DNA of 64,000 nt from assembly GCA_031772625.1 (NCBI GenBank), contig CM062817.1:954779705-954843704 (forward strand), written 5' to 3'. Shown here in pieces: positions 56,395 to 64,000 of this stretch. The DNA comes from Pinus tabuliformis (Eukaryota > Streptophyta > Pinopsida > Pinales > Pinaceae). Positions within the stretch are counted from its first letter, which is position 1. Every line of letters starts with the position of its first letter. Under the pieces are notes generated by a model. The model did no database searches. It saw only the letters and a program-made list of their open reading frames with translations, and had not been told where the DNA came from. The position numbers and the translations under genes are program-made.

Positions 56395-57047
56395 GGAGGG
56401 GTCACATCCATCAGTCTAAGCTATTCACTGATGACCAAGAAATTCCCTTTCGACAAAGCCTTGGTGAGAATATATGCAATCTGCTCACCTGTCAATATGT
56501 GATGTAGTCTAACGACTCCTCTCTGCACCATGTCCCGAATGAAGTGATATCGGATCTTGATGTGCTTGGACTTGTCATGAAATAAAAGATTCTATACCAA
56601 ATGAATCCAACTTTTGTTGTCGCAATATATCACTATAGTATCTAGGACTTGCTCAAATAACTATCTAAAGAGCTTCCTTAACCAAACTGCTTCACAACTA
56701 GCCTTGTTAGCGACAATATACTCTACCTTGATAATACTCAATGCTACCGAATTTTTCTTCCTTCTCATCAAGGATATCATGGAAGATCCAAGACTAAAGC
56801 AACATCTAGACATACTCTTCTTGTCGATAACATTTCCTGCCCAGTCAACATCAGTGTATCCATGAAGTCAAACATCTCCGACAGAGTATCTCAGACCAAG
56901 TGTGATCATCCCATGCAAATATCTCAAGATGTGTTTGACAACGATCCAATGTGCATGGAGAGGCTCGGTCATGAATTGACTCAACGTGTTCACTGCATAG
57001 CATATGTATGGACAGGTGTTCACTAGGAACATTAGAGCCCTAATCAA
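56395..57047 (-). pseudogene. Copia RNase H of element G
   Basis: The minus strand continues from RT through YAVNTLSQFM and HILRYLHG to the RNase H boxes TDVDWAG (about 56860), KVEYIVANKASCEAVWLRKL, YCDNKS, HIKIRYHFIRD and ILTKALSKGNF. There are several stops (for example TAG after KLFR). The acidic residues of the first and last boxes are still present. This completes the copia order integrase-RT-RNase H. Confidence 0.8.
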
Positions 57048-57953
57048 CTATCTATACTTGGATGGATTTGCGAGTCCCACAACTTCTCCACATAACTTCT
57101 TGAAGTTCATTTCCATTGGCGTGGCCATGGACTTGCATTTTGTCATTCCAAATTTATCTAACGTCTTCACAAAATATTTTCCTTGTGAAAGGAAAATCTC
57201 ACTGGGTCTTTGCCACACCTCAAGACCTAGAAAGTAGTGAATGAGTCCAAGGTCTTTCATCTCAAATTTAGAGGCTAGCTCCCTCTTGCACTTGATCATC
57301 AGAGGTTCACCACCTATTAAGAATAGACCATCAACATATAAAACCAAAATCAACGACATACCTTGGACTACCTTTAAGTAGAGGTTGGGATCGACATTGC
57401 TTCTTGTGAATCACAACTTCACCAAATAACTGTCTATGTGGGTGTACCATGCCGTGGGGGTTTGATTTAATCGATACAATGCCTTCCTCAACCTGCAAAC
57501 ATGTGTTCGATCCTCTACTTCAAATCTTTGTGTCTTCTCAATATACACTTCTTCTTGTAACATGCCATGGAGGAATGCAGTCTTTATGTCTATCTGATGA
57601 AGAGTCGATCCTTGACTTGCGGCAAGGGCTATTATCAAACAAATAATTGTATATCGAGCTACAGGTGAAAATATATCAGCATAATCTTCTCCCTCTTTCT
57701 GTGAGAATCCTCGAGTCACATATCTTACATTGTATTTCTCAATGCTACCATCAACTCCATGCTTGTTCTTGAATAACCACTTTGAAGTTACCACAAATTT
57801 CCTCTTCTGTCTTGGAACAACATCCCATACATCATTCTTCATAATTGATTCATATTCCTCGGCCATAACATCTTTCCAAACTTGTTCTTTTATGACTTCT
57901 TCGAATGTGGAAGGTTTAACTTGAATCATAGTGCTCGTGGCTACAACATATCC
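57048..57953 (-). pseudogene. Copia reverse transcriptase of element G
   Basis: Two open pieces make up most of RT. In 57929-57411 are WKDVMAEEYESI, KWLFKNKHG, YADIFSPVAR, HQIDIKTAFLHG and EEVYIEKTQRFE. In 57359-57048 are LYVDGLFLIG, ASKFEMKDLG and YFLGLEV. The catalytic YVDD box reads YVDG, a loss of the second Asp. A frame change separates the pieces. It is inactive. Confidence 0.87.
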
Positions 57954-59017
57954 CTAGTACCTACATGGTTGCTTCCTTTCTCTAAATGATCTTTGAATGA
58001 GAACATGTCTCTCAGCATCTTGTAGAGTGTCACAGAGCCAAAGTGGTCTCTTCCTAGTAGGAGGATCACTTGGAGGAGGATCTAAGGGATCCATAGGCTC
58101 CATGGGATCATCAACAATATCAGTCTCAGACTCGGGCACGAAAGGACCATCTAGAATATCCCTATCATCATTCCTCTTCTTGGGAGGAGGAGGTGGAGGA
58201 AGATATTTTTCTTTTCCAAGAGAAACATCTTCATTGAATGTTACATCCCTGCTAATTTCAACCTTCCTTTGACTAGGAATATATATTCTATAAGCTTTAG
58301 AATTTTCACAATAACCCACAAACATACCTTTCCTTCCAATTGCCTCCAACTTGTTCCTTTTGTCCTTTAGCACATGAAAATATATGAGGCATCCAAAGAT
58401 ACAGAGATGGCTTATGTCAGGCTTGACACCTGTGAACACTTCTTCGGGGGTCTTGTTTTCTAGTGCTTGATGAGGCACCTTGTTTTGAACATAAACAACA
58501 TTATGTTTTTCTTCTCTTAAAAGGAACTTTGGCACCTTTTGACATGGAGCATGGAACAAGCAACTTCTAATATAGATCAGTTCTTTCTTTTTGTTAATCC
58601 ATTTTATTCGGGAGTATATGGCACAATTGTTTCTTTCTTGATTCCTTCTTTCTTGAAAAATGATATGAATTCATTTGACATGTATTCCCCACCATTGTTG
58701 GACTTGAATACTTTGATTCTCTTCCTTGTTTGATTTTCGATCAAAGCTTTGAATTTCTTGAATATTTCGAAGGCTTCATCTTTATGCTTCAAACAATATA
58801 TCCATGTATTTCTAGAGAAGTCGTCAATGAAGGTGATATAGTAGAGATGGCCACCAATAGACTGCACGAACATTGGACCACATATATTAGAATGGATGAG
58901 ATGGAGGATGTCAGTTGTCTTGTTCTCGCTAGAGGGGAATGGTCCCCTTGTCTTCTTTCTACTTGCACAACCTGGACATACTCCATCATGATGGGCTTGA
59001 ACATTGAGAATACCAGA
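57954..59017 (-). pseudogene. Copia integrase of element G, truncated by element F
   Basis: From 59017 the minus strand reads AHHDGVCPGCASRKK (end of the zinc-binding domain), then the catalytic core. The three catalytic positions are all replaced: LIHSNICGP (Asp to Asn), SNNGGEY (Asp to Asn) and TKRKN (Glu to Lys). The C-terminal part (58559-57954) is open, with HQALENKTPEEVFTG, FGCLIYFHV and KGMFVGYCENSKAYRI and a run of six Pro. A TAG at 57954 separates it from RT in the same phase. There is a frameshift near 58560-58600. Confidence 0.86.
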
Positions 59018-60053
59018 TGTTATAGACATTTTTGGGCACTGCAACCCCAATCATAAATGTCCATAAACCAAGGGCTCTTAAGTCCCTAAAAGTGTTGTTC
59101 CAACCTCTAAAAGAACAAGGTCAACTGATTACATCTTCTCCCAGAAGTTCTCCATGAAAAACTACTCAGAACTGGTCAAAACTGGACCATCTCACCTGCT
59201 CCATAGTCACAGTGTGCTGCATCCCACCTAAATACACACGGGAGGTGTGATGCATACCAAAAAGCCCTTATATGGGGTGCGATGGGCGAGAGTGGACAAA
59301 TGGCAAGATCAATCTGCAAGGTGGAGGATCATGGAATCTTCCAGAAACTTCTCATGTGACACTTGCCTCTCTGCATTCACCCAGGGATGAGTAAGAGATC
59401 ATCAATCTCCAAGTGGAATCAAGAACTATCAGAGAGAGGAAACTAATCAAATCTCAACAGCTGACTCACCCCCCTTGCAAACATCTATATATGGATCCCT
59501 CATCCCAGAGATCCGGGGGCTGGAATTTTGTATCTTGTAAGGAAGTGCTGCTGGTTTCTTAGTGTAACTTCATAGTGTTGGGTGATATAAGATTTTCATG
59601 AGGTGAAGAAGGGCTTTCTTGCTGAGAGAATGATGCTGGGTGAGAACAATTGGCTGTAGTCCTCTTTGCTATTCTTGATTATTAATAAAGCTATTCAAGT
59701 TTTCCTCCACATTCTTGTATGATTGATGATATATGCATTTTTGTGGTCAATATATATCTAGTCCTATATTGTTTATGATAGTAGATCTATGTTCTTGGAT
59801 AGTGTTATGTTGCTTTGATTCTACAGGTGCTCTTTGAAGCTGGGTAGACGAGGAAGCGAGTGGAAAAGATCTATCAAAAGAGAGAGGAATCAAGCAAGGA
59901 ACCAAGTGCAAGACAGAGGTTGGTCTCCTTCTTTCCCCTATTATCTACTTCTCATAAAGGAAAACGAAGTGGTTTTAGTTTGTTTGTTTCTAAGGTAGCT
60001 ACCAGCCTTAGTGGGACAGCAGCTCTGCATAGACACTAGATTTCCCGATAACA
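59018..60053 (+). repeat. 5' LTR of element F (1,036 bp)
   Basis: The ends are TGTTAT and ATAACA (6-bp inverted). A TATA box (CTATATATGG) is at 59485-59494. The left flank CCAGA (59013-59017) is the expected target duplication; its partner is outside the window. It is related to, but clearly diverged from, the E LTR. Confidence 0.82.
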
Positions 60054-60056
60054 AAA

Positions 60057-60074
60057 TGGCGACTCCACTGGGGA
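60057..60074 (+). other. Primer-binding site of element F
   Basis: TGGCGACTCCACTGGGGA lies three bases after the LTR and is identical to the site in element E. Confidence 0.8.
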
Positions 60075-62127
60075 GCGAATAGATTGTTTATCTATATTTG
60101 TTTGCTTTATAAACTTACAGATGGACCCTGATGTCAAGCCAGCTAGCCTTCGAACTGCATTTGCTATGCAAGTGCAAAGTAGATCAATGTTGCTTCAGTA
60201 TATCTCCGGGTTTTGTTTATGAATTGAACAATCGATTTACAAGCTCTCTAATTGCCCTTGTGGTGGCTCTAGTAACCTCCTTAGATCTACCCCTGTGATT
60301 TATTTACTGATTACCACTTGCTCGGCCTAAATCCCTGAACTGAGCTGCAAACTGTGACCCGGAACCCAGTTGAAGTCTCGTCCCTGGACCATTTCACTGT
60401 CTCTTCTTTGGAATCTGGATGCATCGCACTTCCCGAGTGTAGTAGGTGCGCTGCATCTCACTTTCCCTGTGTTATAGGTGCGCTGATCAGACAAGACCTC
60501 TTCTGCTCTTAGATTTTGGTTTCTGTGTTCACTCTTTTCAGCTCTATTCAGGAGTTTTGCTGTCTGTAGTCAGTATACCTCTGTTGAAACCCCCTTCCTT
60601 ACCATTATTCCACCTCCATTGTGCAAAGAACTGTAAATGTTTTTATGTATTGTGATCCATTTTCAGTTCTCTTTTACAAAGAAGTAGCGTAATTGAACTG
60701 TCGTTTCTTGATTTGAAAGTGTCGCAAGTGTCGTTTTCAGTCATAGAAGAGAATCCGATTGTTCTTGATAGTCGATTACACTGTTACTCTTGTATTTGAT
60801 TTGAATTAGTAGTTTTTCAAGTGTCGAAAGCAAGTTTTCAATTCCAAATCGCAAAGTGTCGTCATTGTCTTCATTTTGTCTTGAAAAGAAACTTGTTAGT
60901 AATGTCGCTTTGAAAAATAATTCAGATTTGCGCTTAGCTTTCTTTTTATCATTCACACATTAAGAAGGCTGAAAACAAATACATGCATGTGCATTTGCAT
61001 TTAGACTGTTTGTTGGTTTGATTTAGGACAGTGCATATAGTGTGTGTTCTCTGCTCTATGTTGAAAGAATATCATCTCTCTTTCCTTAGTAGCTAGGATT
61101 TTCATTGCAAAAAGAATATTAAATGATTGTTTATCATCTTAGATTGCATTTTAGGAATTGTACATCTACATCACGCGGTGAACCTGAAAGGAAAATTTCT
61201 TAAGCAAGATCAACTGTAAATGAATCTAAAAACGCTTTGGAACCTAAGGCACAACATTTAGAAGTCTAGGCTAGAGATATATTCCGGTGTCTTAAAGCTT
61301 GGTAATTGTTGTTTTCATTGTTGGTTGGGTGATTCCTCCACTTTGAGACGATAAGTGCCAGTACGGACTTGTGCTCCCATGTACCGTTGAGTATATATTG
61401 GGAGACCACAATAGGCTTTATCCTTTATCCATAGGAAGCCGTGTCTGCTGCCCTATCGATCGCAATGCACTGAACACAGAATTCGGGAAGATTGACTGCC
61501 GTATCGTAAAAAGTATTCTGCAATTTTGCGATTGGTTTGGTAATCCCTCTGTCTAGATTTCCAGAGTAGTCTCTTTCGTTCCTTTTCAGACTCCTTAAAA
61601 GAAAAGGTCCATCTGAGCACTTGTCACTTCAAGCTCATTAAAAATCAAAGGCGACTAGAGTCATCTTTTGTTTTTTCTCGACTCTTAAAAATTGAAAAAA
61701 CAAGTTGTGTCAAAGCGTCTAAAATTTATTTTAATCGGAATAAACATCACCTTTCCTACGTTGGTCTTAGGTTGAGAAAAATAGAGTCCACCAACCAAGG
61801 ATTTACCCTTGGAGGAAATCCTAGTCCTTTCTCCTCTTGGGGAGATGTTGGTGCACCCCATATGGCCACATTGTCGCTTCCAGGATTGACAATCGGTTTG
61901 CCCGTATGGCTCTTCTCGACCTTTGTCGTTCAGAATACGATGATCCTGAACAATGAAGTCAGCAACTAAACGATACCAAAGTTACCCCCCGACCTTCTAC
62001 TTCGTCCAGTTCTCCCTCTCCTCCTTCCTCTTCCCTTGATCAAGCTGGTAAAGCCAAAAATCAAGTAAAGGAGAAGAAGAAGAAAGAGAAGAAGAAGAAG
62101 GAGCCAAAGGCGAAAAGGGGCGACTAG
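60075..62127 (+). other. Element F leader and degenerate gag N-terminal remnant
   Basis: The first 1.6 kb is noncoding and shares blocks with the E leader (for example about 61330-61500 and the Lys/Ser-coding stretch after 61980). At about 61985-62124 one frame reads a Ser/Pro-rich then Lys/Glu-rich stretch (KEKKKKEKKKKEPKAK) like that preceding the zinc knuckle of E, ending in TAG at 62125. The capsid core of E gag is not found, so it has been deleted. Confidence 0.55.
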
Positions 62128-63336
62128 GCATCGTCTAGCGAAAATCCACACACTGCATTGTCCAGGCCTAAATCACCATGTGTCATTTGCAAAAGAGACC
62201 ACTATCATCGATATTATCCTTGCATCCCTCGGATCTTAAGGGACTGGTCTCCTCGTTTGCACAATTCGGTGTCATCAACCTCTGATGATCATGTTGAAAA
62301 TACATCGTCAACTAGTGAAAGTGAAGCACCTGGGCAAAAAGGAAAATGTCAATTTCCTTGTAAACTGTGTGAAGGCGATCACACCGTCCGCCGTTGTCCC
62401 TTCTTAGACGAGGCTAAAAGATTTTTGGACGACCGTTCGGTTTCACCGTTGCGGCTTCCTCTGGGATATAAGAAACTCTTGCCGAGTCCGTCACTAGTTG
62501 AAAATCCGGCTACGCCATTGTGGTCGGCCGAAGCATCTATCATTGAAGATAAACCATCTGAATCCACACCAGACGAACTTCAAAAGGTCAAGGCGACAGT
62601 TGACCCGGTCTTGCCTTCAGAGAATCCATCTTCAGATGATACAGTCACCAGAGAGAACACGAACGACATCGTCCAAATTCTCTTCGTAAGCACAGACTCC
62701 GATGAACATGGGGGCAGTCTACCCATTCCTTTACTACAGGAAGGAAGTTTTTCAAAGTCGTATCCAACCATCTATTCAGTCCCACCTCCAAGCAACCTAT
62801 TTGTTTCCTTCGATTGGAATATACTAGGCAGACCCCGCTTACCAGCTAGTGTGCCATTTCGAATCATTGCTCAAATATATAGAATGGTCATGGCCGGTAC
62901 CATCATAGATGTGGGGGATTTTGTGAGTATCCTTTCCTCAGCTGCTTGGAAAGCGCTTGGTTCTCCATCGATTTTGCCTGAAATGAGAAATCTAACAGGC
63001 TTTGAAAAAGGAACCAGTCGACCGTTAGGGATCCTTCCTAGTGTTCCGATAACATTGAGAAAGAAAACCATTCACATGAATGTAATGGTAGTCCAAGGAC
63101 CCCTGGATTATAATCTACTCCTTGGACGTGACTATATTTATTGCATGGGAGCCATTGTCTCCTCACTCTTTAGAGTAATGTGTTTTCCGCATGAAGGAAG
63201 AGTGGTCAAGCTTGTAGACCAGCTTTCATTCCCTGGTTCACACATCGAAAATAGTCAAATACCATCCCTGAATGGTCTTTTCATGCAAGGAATGTCTCAT
63301 CAATCCCCAGTTCGTCCACCTGATGAGCGCGAGTGA
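62128..63336 (+). CDS. Element F nucleocapsid/protease-like frame (no start codon near its 5' end)
   Basis: The frame is open for about 400 codons after the TAG at 62125. Two Cys/His clusters are present: CVICKRDHYHRYYPC (about 62176) and CKLCEGDHTVRRC (about 62359), against one CCHC knuckle in E. The protease-like region has IIDVGDFVSILSSAAWKALGSP (about 62905) and YNLLLGRDYIYCMG (about 63110), parallel to E, but the active site reads D-V-G-D instead of D-E-G-A. There is no ATG near the start; translation would need read-through from upstream. The frame has stayed free of stops although pol is gone. The stop codon is TGA at 63334-63336. Confidence 0.75.
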   Translation, partial: ASSSENPHTALSRPKSPCVICKRDHYHRYYPCIPRILRDWSPRLHNSVSSTSDDHVENTSSTSESEAPGQKGKCQFPCKLCEGDHTVRRCPFLDEAKRFLDDRSVSPLRLPLGYKKLLPSPSLVENPATPLWSAEASIIEDKPSESTPDELQKVKATVDPVLPSENPSSDDTVTRENTNDIVQILFVSTDSDEHGGSLPIPLLQEGSFSKSYPTIYSVPPPSNLFVSFDWNILGRPRLPASVPFRIIAQIYRMVMAGTIIDVGDFVSILSSAAWKALGSPSILPEMRNLTGFEKGTSRPLGILPSVPITLRKKTIHMNVMVVQGPLDYNLLLGRDYIYCMGAIVSSLFRVMCFPHEGRVVKLVDQLSFPGSHIENSQIPSLNGLFMQGMSHQSPVRPPDERE

Positions 63337-64000
63337 TTCATGAGGACATGACTGAAACCCAGGGGGCATGCACCCTAGTTTGTTTCGGCAAGAAAACCTT
63401 GGGCATAGAGTAGGTTTCCGTGAAGGATATACGATTGGTTGACACACTCGTCCATTTAGGAAAATGGGGTTAAACTGGAATAAGATACCTTTGTTAAAAG
63501 GTAGGCCTTTCCCGATAAAACAAATGTTTTGTCTACAAATTGAGGGGTAACCTGGAAACTCTACTTCACTATACCTGGGGGCATGCAAACCTTTTGGCAT
63601 GCAAGCGAAGAGCGACCATTTATTTTTTAAATTTGTAGGTCCTCTAACCCTTTAAACTCGTAGGACTGGTTGTTTCCTAACTTGCATAAAGAAAGGATGT
63701 GGGGCAAAGCTTTAAAAAGAAATGCCATTTTTAAATGAGACATCCTTATTATATGACTGGATCGAGCAGTTTTAACGCAGAATTCAAGCTCGTTAAAAAA
63801 TAAACATAAGCAATGAGCAAATGTTTCCCCAGAGTTTAAGATCATTAAAAAATGAACCAATTTTCGGTAAATAACCATCGTGAATGTATTATCATCATCC
63901 TTGAAGCCTTGGTCGTGTTCTCATCATCACCTCCACTCTATTTTGGCCAATCATTCACCTCCATTTGATTGTTTACCCTTTTTGAGGAACAACTGCGAAG
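63337..64000 (+). other. Element F 3' noncoding region
   Basis: It follows the frame directly. Two GGGGGCATGC motifs (about 63362 and 63579) and, from about 63700, a stretch matching the E 3' region appear, including two GAGCA...GCTCGTTAAAAAATA-type units (63764-63860) and the blocks CCTTGGTCGTGTT, TTTGGCCAATC and CAACTGCGAAG. There is no coding content. The window ends before the 3' LTR. Confidence 0.72.

Larger units (their letters stand above)
55806..59017 (-). mobile_element. Copia element G, right part: 3' noncoding, RNase H, RT, integrase
   Basis: G resumes here after element C. Read on the minus strand from 59017: integrase core, integrase C-terminus, RT and RNase H, then about 590 bp of noncoding sequence (56395-55806) that continues at 13209. 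The integrase is cut at 59017 by the LTR of element F, so gag, protease, the integrase N-terminus and the 5' LTR are not seen. All domains are damaged. Confidence 0.85.
59018..64000 (+). mobile_element. Element F: non-autonomous relative of element E (continues past the window)
   Basis: The 5' LTR (59018-60053) starts TGTTATAGACATTTTTG, like the minus-strand start of the E LTR, and is followed by the same primer-binding site. The leader shares blocks with the E leader. The only large frame (62128-63336) corresponds to the zinc-knuckle and protease part of E gag-PR. About 300-400 bp after its stop the sequence matches the E 3' noncoding region, so the region for RT, RNase H and integrase is absent. 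F entered the integrase region of element G. The 3' LTR lies beyond 64000. Confidence 0.85.

Noticed and set aside
57997..58272. Plus-strand frame with Gly/Ser-rich run.
   Set aside because: It is the antisense of the Pro-rich C-terminal part of the copia integrase of element G, which has clear homology.
1..64000. CRISPR arrays, tRNA/rRNA genes, operons or other bacterial-type features.
   Set aside because: None is visible; the coding content is eukaryotic retroelements throughout. The regular 36-bp units at 23775 and 48537 are in-frame coding repeats without spacers.

Overview
The window is repetitive plant DNA with no recognisable host gene, tRNA or rRNA gene. Plant origin is indicated by: Ty1/copia gag and pol with a primer-binding site of the plant initiator-Met tRNA type; chromodomain-less Ty3/gypsy elements with long LTRs; a plant-type LINE with a zf-RVT domain and a C-terminal RNase H; and telobox-like AAACCCTA motifs. 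Stacked, old, very large elements would fit a big-genome seed plant, possibly a gymnosperm. That last step is inference, not something the sequence proves.

Layout. (1) Positions 1-7643 are old ground: a decayed copia 3' end (1-290, LTR start 467), an array of degenerate ~187-bp repeats (763-2672) split by a 1,057-bp solo LTR (1396-2452), a 5'-truncated LINE with 16-bp target duplications (2761-5166), and about 2.5 kb of anonymous sequence with one decayed minus-strand reading frame. (2) From 7644 on the window is a nest. Copia element A (+, gag only, 7644-12061) has its 3' LTR cut by copia element G (-). G's 3' LTR is 12062-13145 and its pol is 56395-59017. G is split by the giant gypsy element C (+, 13210-55805, TSD CTCTG). 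C is itself split by gypsy element E (-, 31500-44034, TSD AACTT). G is cut a second time by element F (+, 59018 to beyond the window end), a relative of E.

Element C is the most remarkable object. It has three LTRs of about 5.6 kb and two internal regions (LTR-int-LTR-int-LTR) inside one 5-bp target duplication. The middle LTR is a mosaic: its first ~0.76 kb matches the right LTR and the rest matches the left LTR. This is the product expected from unequal crossing-over between the two LTRs of one integrated element. Each LTR carries a decayed reading frame of about 1,096 codons for an unrecognised protein, lying between two TATA-box-like sequences. C pol has the order PR - archaeal-type RNase H - RT - degenerate gypsy RNase H - 36-bp minisatellite linker - integrase.

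Element E is young (about eight differences between its 1,063-bp LTRs) and almost intact: gag-PR and pol lie in one frame separated by a single TAG, and pol has one further TGA. Element F keeps the zinc-knuckle/protease part of the E-type gag-pol, then passes directly into the E-type 3' noncoding region, so RT, RNase H and integrase are missing. Relative order of events: A, then G into A, then C into G, then tandem duplication of C, then E into the second internal region of C. F entered G independently.
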